A stretch of 64,000 nucleotides of DNA from NCBI GenBank assembly GCA_017506865.1, contig JAFCMP010000549.1, forward strand, positions 496,001 through 560,000, read 5' to 3'. A program made the translations under genes and the position numbers. Source of the DNA: Tribonema minus. Its lineage: Eukaryota > Sar > Xanthophyceae > Tribonematales > Tribonemataceae. The notes below the pieces were generated by a model, which did not search any database, was not told the origin of the DNA, and saw only the letters and a list, made by a program, of their open reading frames with translations. Below, piece after piece: positions 1-11,787 of this stretch. Positions within the stretch are counted from its first letter, which is position 1; the number at the start of each line of letters is the position of its first letter.

Positions 1-16
1 CATGGGTAGGTATCAC

Positions 17-3000
17 CTTGTCAAAGTCCCAAGACAACACCCTGGAGATGGCCCTGCGGCAGTTGTCTCTGTTCCACATGAGCATCTTGGTGCTGCAGTG
101 CGGCCTGTTGTAACCGCCCACTGCCTTGATCCCTGCGCCTCCCAAGCTGCAGAGTGAATAGCATACACACACGCAACCACAATTATGGAAACGAAAAAAG
201 ATCGTAGAGCTCTAGGCGACAAGGGGTGGTAAGCCGTCAAATTGAATGCCCCCCACCAATTACTGCGGTCACCGCTGCTGCGGCAATTGGCCACGAGTCA
301 AACAGTGCCACCATGTCCACAGTAGTCAAAAAGACTTCATGTGGTGGCACAAACAGATGATGTATGGGTGTTCTGAATGAAGGGGGAAAAAACCATTGTG
401 GCCTCCTGCTTTCGCTGGAAAATGAGCCGCATCGCCACCTGGCAAAATTGACGCCAGCTGCTGCCTCTGCTGCCCTGCATTGAGACCCTTGCAGCATGCT
501 ATGTACTTTTATCCCCACGACTTGATATCAGGAGCGAAGAGCTATTGAATACTGTAACTGATGTAACTGATGGGAATGATTAGAAGACACAACTGCTGCA
601 GGTCTTGTTGCCCCAGCCCTTGCTATGTGCGTGCGCTGTCATGACGAGTGAGCGATGATGACTGACAGTTACATTTGCCTGAAACTGCCAACGTGCTGGT
701 GGTCCATGAGCGTAAGCCATCTGTGCTAGCGCGAGCTACCAGTGCGCATGAAAAGCGCTGATCGTGAGTTGCAGTGTTCAGCACCAGCACAACTGGCGTC
801 TTTTAAACTGGCTGAAGTATGATACAGCCATTCACAAGCACCACCGATGCACAAGTGGAAGCAATGCCGAATATTGATGATTGATGCCGCCCTTCAACGG
901 TCCAGTGCTTGCCTGCATCAAGCATGATGCACTACGCGCCAATAAGGATCATCCAGACTGCTGTACACACATGCACTCGGTCATCTGTAAGACTCACTCA
1001 CTCACCTGTAAGACTTATTCACTCACCCGTAAGAGTTACTTACTCACCCACAAGGGAGTCACTCACTCACCCCCAAGACCTTCTTACAATCACCCATCAG
1101 GGCTCACTCACTCACCTGCTAGCAATGTGCTCGTCTGCAATCCAGTTAAAGCTGTCGATGGAGAATGCACTTTTGGTAGGCCTGTGCAGCAGGTAGCACT
1201 CCTGCAGGAGGGGGCTGGCATCCATGACTGCAATCTCCAGTTCACCACTGCCAGGCAGGCTCTCCTCAGTCAGGTCCTAAGGAAGCACATGAGATGCAAG
1301 TAGGGGCAGGGCAATGGCATGCGCGGGGCAAGTAAATTGCTGAGCGTTTAGATGATGAGGGGTATGTAAGTATGCACATTGTGTAAGGCAATTTTGAGCG
1401 TTGAAGATGATGAGGGGTATGTAAGTTTGAACTTTGTGGAAGGGGAGAACCGGTAAATTGTACAACCAGCAGAACATGATTGAATGAAGCTGATCAGTGA
1501 AGCTGAAACACTTGACTGTCTGCCAAGTGCAAACTTGCTGCTTCATGTATGTACACCTGAGATTCAGGCAAGTCTTGGTCGTAGCATCCGCAGCAACCGA
1601 CAGCACTCTATTCCTTCAGAATCAAGGCATTGTGGCGAGGTATGCGTTTTGATAGCACCAGTTGCAGCTCATTTTCATTGGCATCAGCATAATTTACACA
1701 AGTCACTCAATGAGCACAGCTTTGAAGAACGTAACATCACCAGCATCAGCACCTCAATCAACAGCGGACATCACAAGTCTCAACAAATAAACATGACATC
1801 TACATCTGCAAGCAGCACACCGGCAACAGAGTGCACGCGCAACACACTGCTGACGTACACACCATTACGGCATTGCATCTGGCATACTTACCTTGGAAAT
1901 CTGAGCACCATCCAGCTCTACCCGCCAGCCCAGCGCAAGGTCCCGCAATGCGCCACCGAGCATGTGACAGACATCACAGCACCGTGCACAGCATGCCATA
2001 TCATAAAGAACGAGTGAGTCACTGTTTGTAAACGGCAGGTGCAGCAGCACAAAGAGCTGCATGGCTGATGTAAAACAAGTAATAATAATTGTGACCTACC
2101 AGTCACACTGTTGTGAAGCAGCATGCAGGTGTCATTGTATGCACCTCTGTGAAGTGCGGAACAGGTGGGGTGTACATGGAACTGGTATGTGCAGAGGCAG
2201 TGATCGTCACACGAGACACTGAGCTGCAGAGGATGATTACGGGCGCTGTGCTCAGGCAGAAATATCAATATTCCAATCATTTTGACGCTCGAGCCCGGCC
2301 ACACCACGCCTAAGTTCAATGTGAAGAATGAAGGCCGCTACAGGCCGTTGACGACGTACATGAGACATCGCGCAAACCGCACACTCAAACCTGTTGTGAG
2401 GTCAGCAGCAGGGATACTTGGGGTTAGGAGTAGCACCCTAAGTTCAAGTTAGGCTTGGTGATGCCTGGACAAAACATGCCTGAGTTGCATTTGAAAAGCG
2501 AAGGCCACTACAGCCCATTGATAACGTACATGATGGCAGGCATGTACGCAGGCTAACGCTCACCCTGGCCCTAACCCTAGGGTTCAGTGTGCGCTGCGTG
2601 ACCCTACCATGGCTGCAATGCTGGTAGTCAATGGCAGACTCAAAGTCACACTTTTCAAGTCAGACTCCGAGTCGACGCTCCGCATCGCATATCACGTACC
2701 TACACCTGGCAGTGACCAAAACACAGCATTGGGGAATCGCCTGGTCCATCCAGGCACCATGACCAAGTGCTCATAGCTGTTTGTCGGAACAATAATGTGG
2801 TCAGGCTCCTGTAAAAACAGCACCGGTGAGGACACAAATCAAGATGCGACAGGGAGACATATGTGCGCAGTCAGCCATTTGAGGACAGACATTGAAGTAG
2901 ACAAGAGCGCGGCTCAGGTTTGCCTGAAGCTTCATCGAGCAAAGAAGAAAAGAGCATTGGCAAATGCGCACTCAGCGTGGTCGTTCAGACGCATCTGCAG

Positions 3001-3477
3001 CTGCCGCCACTTTGGTACAGGCACTTCAATAGTTGATGCAGCCATGCTGCCACAAGCACATCAGGCGCTGCTGTGTGCACAGTCAAGTCACGCCCTTGAT
3101 ACTGTCTCGCCGGCGCATGCAAGTGCATCAGTACATGATGTAAGGTGTAAACATTATTGCATTGAGCACTGCCTCACGCCACGACCATGCCCAGAGTGCA
3201 TGGTCAGCATTGTGCAGCTGTATCGCAAGTGGGTGCGCAGTGGCAGAGTGCAGCAATCGAGTAAAACGCACAAACAGGGTATGTATGCACCACGGCCCGT
3301 ACCTACCCTGCCGAACGTTTGTACTGTCTCGTGAAGCGTCTCCTCCGTGGGCGCAATGGGGTTGTAAACTATCACAGTCCCGTCCTTAAGCTTATAAATC
3401 GCGTGTCGCATCATGTGCCTGTACAACGAGCCCAGCCCATGGGGCTGCAACGACAGGCCACCAGCAAGCAGCAGCAC

Positions 3478-3513
<36 letters not shown>

Positions 3514-3985
3514 TGCAGCAGCGGCAGTGCACGACACTAGTTGATTAGTACACACATTCCATTTATAACAAACCCTTTTTCAGCAAGGGCTGTATGTGGA
3601 TGTCCGGTGCGCAGGTTATCTACGTGAGCGCAGTTTACATACTCTCTAAAGCCTGCAGTGAAAAATGCAAGGTCACGCAGCTCCAAACACGTTTGCACAG
3701 CTGCGTCAGCAAGGAACTACTTATGTACACACAAGTTGGCCTGACTTGATGGATGAATGTGCAGCGCATGACATGACGCACCTGTTGAAAAACCACCATG
3801 TCTGCCGTACTGACATGGTCTAGAACTGTCAGGGGCCGTGTGCTAGGTGGGAACATGGTCTCCCATTCCTGGCTCAGCGCAGGCGCAGGGCTTGGTTTTA
3901 AAGCAGTAGTAGTAGTAGTAGCTGCAAAGCCAGCTGCTGTCCGAAGCACCACGGCCATCATCGCCAGGCTTAAAATCGAAAGCAT
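17..3985 (-). CDS. DUF4336-family protein, 3' end beyond window edge
   Basis: Multi-exon gene read leftward. Exons I can support are 3985-3782, 3444-3307, 2808-2706, 1276-1116 and 146-17, plus a less certain one ending at 1894 whose acceptor I could not fix. Phases agree across the junctions apart from that exon. The start at 3985 (MLSILSLAMM...) gives a hydrophobic N-terminus like a targeting or signal sequence; the frame stays open upstream without an ATG. Conserved DUF4336 blocks appear in order: YKLKDGTVIVYNPIAPTEE, then PDHIIVPTNSYEHLVMVPGW with RRFPNAVFW, then ECYLLHRPTKSAFSIDSF, then RRAISRVLSWDFDK. The last exon ends at a donor at 16-15, so the C-terminus lies outside. DUF4336 proteins occur in plants, algae and bacteria, and their biochemical function is not settled. 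The family call is confident; any enzymatic role would be speculation. Confidence 0.85.
977..1125. repeat. Degenerate CTCACTCACC minisatellite
   Basis: Five or so imperfect copies of a unit of about 22 nt built from CTCACTCACC plus GTAAGACTTA-like spacers. On the minus strand each copy reads GGTGAGTGAG, a 5' splice-site-like string, and the array starts at the donor of the DUF4336 exon ending at 1116. It may therefore be a tandem expansion of that donor. Confidence 0.75.
1343..1440. repeat. Two-copy tandem repeat of about 53 nt
   Basis: GAGCGTTTAGATGATGAGGG and GAGCGTTGAAGATGATGAGG begin two adjacent near-copies, both continuing with GTATGTAAGT. It lies in an intron of the DUF4336 gene. Confidence 0.7.
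2311..2530. repeat. Direct repeat, two copies about 160 nt apart
   Basis: Segments near 2311-2370 and 2471-2530 share GAAGGCC(G/A)CTACAG followed by CC(G/A)TTGA(C/T) and ACGTACATGA. Intronic, no coding role seen. Confidence 0.6.
3478..3512. repeat. CAG/GCA trinucleotide tract
   Basis: About eleven uninterrupted GCA units, just upstream on the minus strand of the acceptor of the DUF4336 exon starting at 3444. In that orientation it is a CTG run and may serve as part of the polypyrimidine tract. Confidence 0.9.
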
Positions 3986-4273
3986 GATGTCACGCAACGA
4001 CAGGCGCGGCGTGTCGTCCCAGGGAGTCACATGTGTCTCATTTTCTCGCACTTCAGGTGACTTGCCAACTTCAACTGTCTGGGTGTTCGACAATCGATCG
4101 GTGTCAAGCCCGCCCCCCACTAGCAAGAGAGAGTTCCTGCGTCTGCTTGTCGCTCAGACAGTGCTTTATCTTGCCGTGCCTAGAGCGCGTGCACCACGTT
4201 GCTTCATAGCCGTGCCCGGCATCGTCGGAGAAAAAGGGGGTCTCTCACACTGGGAGCAAACAGAAAAGTAACA
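3986..4273. promoter_or_regulatory. Probable bidirectional promoter
   Basis: Only 288 bp separate the divergent start codons of the DUF4336 gene (3985, minus) and the unrecognised gene (4274, plus). No clear TATA box was seen. Assignment rests on gene orientation only. Confidence 0.45.
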
Positions 4274-7200
4274 ATGGCAGCAGACGACAGCCAACTGCAA
4301 CAGCACCACCAGCCATCGCCGGACGAGGTCATTCAAACCGCGGTCATCGCCACTGGACGCTGGCTTGGCGAGGCGGATGTGGCGGTCGGCCACCTGAAAG
4401 CGGACTCTGTGAAGGACTTGTTGAAAAGCGGCCTCGCGGGCGTGCAGGCGGTGATCGACAATGCGGTCAACACCATCGACAACGAGATACCGGAGCAGCG
4501 GCGGCAGCAGCAGCAGCAGCACCAGCTCGTGTTCGACGCAGACCAGTACAGTGCCGACAGGCCAGATGAGGTACTTTCGGGCACTCCTGCTACTCCAGAA
4601 GAGGTGCGTGCTGTTCCACCTGCGCCCTAAGCAGCCCACTAGAGCACTCTAGACATTGAGTACACTGAAGCAGCTTGCTCGGAGGTCAAGTACGTTTCTT
4701 GTTCTCATTGAGCTGGCAATGTCGTCCAACAGCATTCATCACCAGTTCCCGTTTCCTCCTGGGTTCCAGCATGACCACACCTCGCATCCCACAGTTGTAG
4801 AATAGCATCCAGCACCTGTTCCCTTGCCTTCCTTCCGTAATCCGGCTTGACCACATTCACATCCGAGAGAATGACCACAGTCACATCCCAACCAACATTG
4901 TCACATCCCAACATAGCCACATTCACACCCAGCATAGCCATGGTCACATCCCGGCATGACCACATTCAAACCCCCAGCATGACCACGTTCACATCCCAGC
5001 ATACATACCGCTCCCCACATGCAGATGCTCCACCGCGCCGGCAGCGAGTTCGGCCCGCTGAGCGATGTGCAGAGCAGCGACCTGGACGAGATGCTCTCCG
5101 TTGTGCGCCAGGCCCTCATGGACGTGCGCTGCACGCTGCTCGAGCTCAGCGAGCAGGACATAGAGGAGCTGTCGCAGGCGTCGCTCATTGTCGCGCGCAT
5201 CGCGCTGAGCTACGCGAAGGCCGCGCACGGCCAGCTGGCGCACGCGATGCACGTGGAGGTGCCTCCGCCACCGCCGCCGCAGCAGCAGAGCAGGAAGGCG
5301 AGCGGCAAGGAGGGGGGGGCGAGGAATGGGAGCGCGTCACCCACGGCTTCCCAGGTATCGTGGAAACGAAGCAACAGACTGTAAAGCTGTAGGTGACAAG
5401 GTGCGGCTAGCCGTCAAATTGAATGCCTTCCACTAATGGTATGTTCAGTGCGCGGGAGTGGCCATTGGGGTTTGTGTGTATGTGGGGGACTCGTGTTCTA
5501 ATAATAGTGCTGCTGCGCAAGCACAGTTTCATGGGCTGGTGGCTCACGAGCTGTGTGTTGATGCTCATTGAAATGCATGCGCTGTTGGTGCAAATTTCGC
5601 GTCCTGGAGCAAGTGTATGCCACGCAAAGATTGTCATCATTGCGACGAGGCGACAGGACACATATTCACATTTCCATTGCAAGCCGCTCGCTCGCGTTCT
5701 TCATTGACGTTCCCTGATGCCCGCATGCCTCAACCTTACAGGCACATACCCTTCCCCCCATGACACTCGAGCCACTCACTCACCCAAATTCACATTCACG
5801 CAATCATGATTCATCAATGGACACCCCTCGTCCCCCCCCCCTCCCCCCCGCAACAGGCTGCGGAGGAACAGGCAGTAGCGCACGCGGACGACAGCTCTTG
5901 TAACCTGATTCATTCATCCACGATGTACATTCACACATGATCCTCATCAATGTACACTGTTCTTACCCCCCCCCCCCAAACCCCCTGCGCAGCAACAGAC
6001 TTCAGAGGAAGACGCAGCCGCCCACGCCGCCAACAGCTGTTACCAGCGACATGCGCTTCATTCCCTCACCCAACATTCACACTCATGACCCCCCCACCCC
6101 CCCTTCCCCCCGCGTAGCAACAGGCAGAGGACGAGGAGGAAGCCTCTCACGCCGCCGACGGCTCCTACCAGCGACAGGCGCTCTGGCAGCCGCTGGCGCC
6201 GCAGCTCTGGCAGCAGGCGCAGGGGCTTGCGGAGCAGGGCAAGAAGAAGCCCGCCACCGCGCTGGCGCTGCTGACTGCGGCGCTGCCGTTTGCGTGGATG
6301 CCGGTGGTGTTTGGCGCGCCGCTGCTGGTCACTGACGCGGTGGTGCAGTGGGGGGTGGGGACGCCGCTGGGGCAGAGGGCGGACCAGGCGGCTGCAGAGG
6401 CGCTGCAGGTATGTGGGGGGGTTATGGGTATGTATGTATGTATATATGTAATGTGTCATTCATAATTAGGCACTTTGCATCGGGGCAGAGGGCCTGGCTG
6501 CCGCGGAGGTGCTGCAGGTATGTAGGGGTATGCAGGGGTAGGGGTATATATGTATAAGTGTATTTATGATTCGGCAGTTTTCCATTGCAGAGGGCGGACC
6601 AGGCCGCGGAGGCGCTGCAGGTGCGCGGGGGTATGTAGGGTGTGCTTTGTCTATGATCTTGGAAAGTGGTAGTTTTCAGTTGGGTTTGTGCATAGGCATT
6701 TGAGCTCTTGGGGTGGCAGGAGCAGGAGGCCGCAAGAGTGCGGTGTAGGGCAAGGTAGGTAGGTAGGGGTCGGTGGCCAGCTCCTGTTGCATTGAGCGGC
6801 GCAGCGTGATGTAGCGTTAGGCTAGGGCGGCCCTTTCTGCTTGATGTGTCGGTGGCTGATTGCGTATTATTTGGGGTGGCGCAACGTGCTACGCATATGT
6901 AGATATGCAGGTATATCAATGGCAGGGTCCACGAGACACAACACTGTTACGCAGTACAACCACACCTCACACAGCCTCAAAGTGGTAGCTTACTTCAAAC
7001 TTTACTCCGAGGCATGCATCTAAGGAGTGTGTGTGTACAGCAGACACAAGCTGATGACCAATATGCCTCAATCAGCTGTGACCACATCAGCCCATAGCTT
7101 TGTGGACATGGCTGTGATCGCTGATGCCAGCAAAGATTAATCCTTGATTATCTCTTTTGCGACAGCATTCAACTTGACAGTGGGCTTTCAAGCCATTGTT

Positions 7201-7920
7201 ACATATGGTAGAGGTACACAAGCCGCCTACACTGTGCACACATTCTGAATTCTGCTCATATACATGTATCGTTCAGTGTCAAAAGTATTGCCATTTTGTG
7301 GGTTGTTCGGCCATCTTCGTTCGCGCCTCCAACTCCCTATGCTTATCTATGTTTATCCGATTCTGAATGTGAAGATAGACACTTGCTTCCTGTCTCCCGC
7401 CTGTCCATTTCCGCTGCTGACAACCTCTGCATGATTGCGGACTTATCGTGCGACTGCGGTATTTGCCGTCCAAGCTCGTAGACGTCGTGCTGTAGTGCCT
7501 GACTGAACCCAGCCCAATTTCTAACACCAAACCTGACCCTAGTTCTAATGCTAGCCCAACCCCAACTCAGCCCAACCTTTGTCCTAACCCTAAACCTCTC
7601 CAGCCCCAATCTTAGTCCTAACCCTTACCCTCACCTGACCCTGTCGTCTCCTTTCCGACGACTTATTACAGGTGGCGCACCTCTGGTTGCTGCTGGCAAA
7701 AGTCGGCGCGCGCCAGAGCTTCCGCCTCGCGAAGCTCGAGTTTGAGCGTATGGGAGGGCTGCCAGGGCTTGCTGACGCGGGAGTCAAGGCTGTGGCAGAC
7801 CCCGTTCACACGGCCAAGAGCCTGTGGGGGTGGTCACAGATGGCGGTGGGGGGGGTCAAGCAGCAGGTGGACTGGTTCCGGGGGATGGCGGGGATGCTGG
7901 GCAACAAGCCCCAGGCGTAG
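4274..7920 (+). CDS. Unrecognised four-exon gene with a hydrophobic segment
   Basis: Exons 4274-4603, 5025-5354, 6124-6408 and 7672-7920 are all joined in phase 0 at good GT-AG borders, giving about 397 residues. The ATG sits in a favourable context (AACAATGG). Exon 1 is Gln-rich with a run at CAGCAGCAG (around 4505-4525). Exon 2 encodes an amphipathic helical stretch (DLDEMLSVVRQALMDVRCTL...). Exon 3 holds an acidic/alanine segment, then a hydrophobic stretch (ALALLTAALPFAWMPVVFG) that could be one membrane helix or a re-entrant hairpin. Exon 4 (VAHLWLLLAKVGARQSFRLA...) ends GNKPQA. An earlier donor at 4571 is possible for exon 1. I do not recognise the family. Tandem copies of exon 3's start and end lie in the introns on both sides. 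Confidence 0.75.
4850..5010. repeat. Minisatellite in intron 1
   Basis: Five to six degenerate copies, about 26-30 nt each, of CAGCATGACCACATTCACATC-like units ending just before the exon 2 acceptor. They vary in CACATCCCA and ACCACA/AGCCAC. Confidence 0.75.
5851..6165 (+). repeat. Three tandem copies of the start of exon 3
   Basis: Copies begin at an AACAG acceptor near 5852, 5993 and 6119. Each continues with coding-like sequence resembling (A/T)xEExxAxHAxxSxY. Each is preceded by a C-rich polypyrimidine run. Only the third leads into a full exon. The first two look like abandoned or alternative acceptors or exons. Confidence 0.7.
6371..6640 (+). repeat. Three tandem copies of exon 3's 3' end plus donor
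   Basis: The exon end (GCGGACCAGGC...GCGCTGCAG then GTATGT) recurs at 6489-6517 and 6591-6620, each time followed by a GT donor and TATGTA-rich sequence. The last copy is preceded by TTGCAG and is exactly 30 nt, phase 0 and stop-free (RADQAAEALQ). The middle copy is 29 nt and would shift the frame. Confidence 0.75.
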
Positions 7921-10071
7921 GTATGTAGGTATCTCAGCGTGATACTTGTACACCAGATCGACGGCAAGAAGGAGACGGGAACAGGGGACGGGGAAGGGGC
8001 GGGGCGTTTTGCGTTTAGCACAGAGCTGGGCCGGGGCGCGCGGGGGGGGGGGGGGGGGGGGGGGGCATTTTGCGTTCAGCACACAGCTGGGTCAGGCGCT
8101 CTTTGTAGGTTGTTCATAGCGTCAGGCTGGTGCAGGTGTGAAGCGTGGTTTGGTTTGTTCACAGTGGCAGTTCCTCGACTGGTGAAAGCCCAGTGGTTGC
8201 TAGATACTGCGCTGTCTGCAGTTGTTCTGTATATGGTCTACATGGCGGACAGCACAAGTGCGATGTCAAGGTGGACTATCAATGAATGTGAAAAGCACAT
8301 GTGACAACACGAAAATGGTATTCATGGGTGTCTATCCTGCACGGCAATGATTTGCGCAAACTTGCACCACGGTTCTTGCTTTGTTCCGGACGACGACATA
8401 CCGACTTGTGCGTGCTTTCATTTGGGGGGGCGCTACTCGCTTCCTTCATCTACCCCTCGTATTTACCGGATGCAGCTGGTGCAGGCTATGCTCAGCAGCT
8501 ACGCCTTGTCAGCAAACACTCGCGGCCCATCAGAGTGTCATCACCTGAGCAGGGCACCGCAGCCTGACATGGGCTGTGTTTTCGCGTGCAATCAAATGCT
8601 GGCGTCACTGCTTGCAGTAGCAGTTGCTGGCATCCGTGTGTGCGTGGTTGAAGAAGTTTTTGCCAAATGTAAAATTTGCCAACCTAGGCGTCTCTTTTGG
8701 CCGTATGGGTTGCTGTCTCACTAGTTTTGGAAGTTGACGTTGGAGAACTTTTGCATGCTGGACATACTGTGCCAATGTGAACTCCCAAGACATTGTGAGC
8801 TTATACTATACCATGTCAACTCTGTGAGATCTTGGGACGACATTTCTCTTCGAAAGGTGTGCGTGCTCCTCCAGGCTTTCTGACGACACGTTTCTTGAGA
8901 ATCGAATGCGCAGCATGACAACATGCGTCAACCAAAAGTGTCAGTTTCAAATAATCCGCAAACACCGGGGCAAAGTGCAAATACAATGTGTGCACCAGAG
9001 GAGCAGCAAGCAGAAGAGTGCAAACACCGAGCAGTTCTCAGCACAAGGACAGTGTATTACAAAGTAGGTATACACACCAAGTGACGTACGCCGACAGCCG
9101 TGAGAGGCAACACCAGCAAACTGTCAAGATTGCAGACCTTACAGTCAAACTGCGCGTGCGCATGACACAGCCATTATGGATTGTGAAGGAGAGTGACGGG
9201 CCCAGCACATGTGTGTTGCGATTGTAATGGGGGCGCCGCACTCACAGTGTGTACAGTACATAACTTCAAGTGTGGAAGTGCTCTACAAAGACCTCTACAG
9301 ATGCGAGCAGTGTAGCTGCTGGCCTTGACAAGCAGTAACGCTCAGCGCACATCGCATCGCACAGCCTTTGTACAGGCGCGTGTCATGCGGTGGGTGCCCT
9401 GCTGTCGGTGGCGTCTATACCACGAGCGATGATGCCTTCCTCTACCACAACAGCAGACGCCGCATCTTCTGGTGGAGCGTCACCGGTAAAAGATGCAGTA
9501 CCAGCTGGGAAACCTCGTGAAGCAGCAGCGGTAGCGCCACCAACTGCTGTAACTGCAGTTGAAGTTGTGTTGCGGTTGTGCATTTGAGACCATGCAACGG
9601 TCGCGAGCCTGCTGCAAGCTCGTTTTGTTGCGCCCCAGAGCCTGCAGGAGCACGTACGCGAACGAGCGCAGCGTGAGGCTGCATGATTTGAAGTTCACAT
9701 GATTTGAAGGTCGCAGACACCAGTGCCAGACCAGTGCACACACGTCACTCTGCATCAGCTCAATTAGAGCAACGCTCGCTGCCAGAGTTCAAGCTGCAAG
9801 CAGTCTTGGAATCAGCGCGTCCGCATGCAAGCAGACAACTCTGACAGCTGCTAATGAAATGGCAGCAGCAGTAGCAGCTGCACCCAGTAAAGGCCAACAA
9901 CTCCTACCGACAGCCGCAGTGTGACCTTACACCAACAATGGATGACTCTTGCATGCGGCGGCAATGGCCGCCGCACCCACACCAGCAGAAGCCCCATGCA
10001 CTGCCGCATAATGCCCGTACACATATCATCAGTGCTGGCCAGTACTGGCCCTCGCTTAGGGGTATGTATGC
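7921..10071. other. Intergenic stretch, no supported gene
   Basis: Contains a 24-G run at 8042-8065. Short ORFs around 8300-8720 and 9390-9587 lack recognisable domains or convincing splice partners. The minus-strand ORF at 9583-9383 has protein-like composition, but its phase does not fit the possible extra donor of the RING gene at 10075, so I leave it uncalled. Confidence 0.5.
8042..8065. repeat. Homopolymer G tract, 24 nt
   Basis: Uninterrupted G run inside a G-rich stretch (8030-8066). It could form G-quadruplex structures and is a likely place for sequencing-length error. Confidence 0.95.
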
Positions 10072-11404
10072 TCACCTTGCAGCAGCGCTCCACGTGTCAG
10101 CAGCGTCCGGCGGCACATCTCCCTCCGTGCTGTGCCAATGCAGCGGGTCATCGACTCTGATGCTCCCGTTCAGATTGACGCTGGTGTTTCCGCGGCTCCT
10201 GTGCTGCTGCTCACTGGCGCAAATGCTGCTGAGGCTCGCTTCCCTGTCTCTGTCCAGAGGGTGCACCAGCTGCTTGCACAGGGGGCAGATGCCCCTGCTT
10301 TCCAGCCAGGGGTCCAAACATGCCTGCAGGGTGCGGAAGCAAATTGCCAACGGTCGAGCCTCTGAGCAACCTATGCGTTGACAGTGTGTCTTGATGCGAA
10401 GCAGCACAATCAGAGCGGCCATGCTTGCCCCAACTGGTACTCAACACTTAGAGCAGAAGCGCCGCATGAGGCTGTTAGTTCATGAAGTGTGGGAAACCAA
10501 GCGGTTGCGATTGAGCCTTGGTCTGCCTGCATGCCTGCAGATGAGCACAGCTGGCAGCTGCTGTAAACCTTATCAGACTTCATCCAGCATCACATGTCAA
10601 GGCAAGTATTACCGCGCAACATGTATGAGTTGCCCAAGTGCTCTGGCATGGCAGTAATGCTGCTGCTGCTGCTGCTTTTAAATGGAGTGCTCTGGAGTGC
10701 TGACAGTATGGAGCTGCCAGAAACTACTGCTGCTGACATCTGCGTGCGCGGGCGCCAGCACGATAAGGACCTCATGTCATGTGCGCAGCACATTGCCACT
10801 AGGTGGATGTCATGCTGCAGACAAATGGTCAGACAGCGACATCTGATACATGCGACGCACTCTGGCACACGGCAGCAGGGTACCATGTCGCAGTCAGCAC
10901 AGTGCTTACCTTGTGATAATGATGGTTGCAGCGAGGCACAACTCGCAGGACATCCCCCGTCTCAAACTCATTGAGGCAGATCGCGCAACGGTGGCCGAGC
11001 TGTGGGTTCTCAACATCGGCCACGCCCTTGCCCGAGCCACAAACCACGAGCGGTATAGCGCGTATCTTGGCCTTGCTGAGGCCATCGCCCTGTACCTCCT
11101 GCTGCCGCTCGCCGGCATCGCCTCCCGCCACGGCGTCTGGTGCGGTGTGGCGTGAGTCATGGGCCGTGTAGGCATTGCAAACCTTCCTCAGGATAATCAA
11201 AACCACGCAGGTCAAAGCCGTGATGGCCGCGGTCGCGTAGATGGCAACAAGAAGCAGCTCCACCCTGTTCGAGACCGCCGCAGCTCCTGTCTGTGGAGCC
11301 GGTGTGGGCACGCCTGCTGCTTGTTGCTGCTCTTGCACTGGCTGCATATGGCTTGGTCCGTGATCTGCAGGGAGATAGCGCTGGCTCAACGCTGCACCTA
11401 TCAT
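10072..11404 (-). CDS. ATL-like RING-H2 E3 ubiquitin ligase, membrane-anchored
   Basis: Two exons, 11404-10910 and 10323-10072, joined in phase 0 (GT at 10909, AG at 10324), about 248 residues. One transmembrane helix lies at residues 49-72 (ELLLVAIYATAAITALTCVV). A basic juxtamembrane stretch and a GLD-like motif (GLSKAKIRAIP, about 108-118) follow. The RING-H2 then has perfect spacing: C140, C143, C159, H161, H164, C167, C178, C181, with the intron falling inside the RING just after H164-K165. The order membrane helix, GLD-like, RING-H2 is that of the plant ATL family, whose members pass ubiquitin from E2 to substrates at membranes. The open frame extends upstream to about 11506 without an ATG, so 11404 is the first ATG. 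The stop at 10072-10074 overlaps a donor-like AG-GTGAGC, so a further exon cannot be excluded. Confidence 0.88.
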
Positions 11405-11787
11405 GGAAGGAGTGGAAACTAAACCTGTGTGCCGGCACACCAATAAAGCGTCGGCACAGGGCACCTCAGCCGCTGCTGCTCCACTCTCAAATGCAACAGC
11501 AACCACAGGCAGTGTCAGGCGACGAGCTAAGTCGGAACAGGACGCGTCCGTGCTGGCGCGGCTGTGCCTGGCAGCTGACGCTCACACGGACTAGAGTGTC
11601 AGGAGTCTAGCTTGAGGCACTGGAGTAGCAGCAGCCGCCGCTGACTGTGTGCGTGCGTCGTGCTCCTCCTTGCTTCTCTTTCTCTTCGCATTTGACGGAG
11701 AAATCTTCGTGAGCGATGCCGAGGGGGTCACCTCGGCATCGTGAGGCAACTGCACTTGCACTCGAGTGAGCGGCTAGCAGCTAGCTG
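11405..11787. promoter_or_regulatory. Probable bidirectional promoter
   Basis: A 383-bp gap between the RING-H2 start (11404, minus) and the coiled-coil gene start (11788, plus). It contains a pyrimidine-rich block near 11660-11690 and an inverted CGATGCCGAGG/CCTCGGCATCG hairpin at 11713-11742, a plausible structural or regulatory element. Confidence 0.45.

Noticed and set aside
881-1303. 140-residue plus-strand ORF rich in THS repeats
   Set aside because: Created by the CTCACTCACC minisatellite and antisense to a DUF4336 exon.
9383-9583. Minus-strand ORF as a third exon of the RING-H2 gene
   Set aside because: The phase from the possible donor at 10075 does not lead into the protein-like frame.
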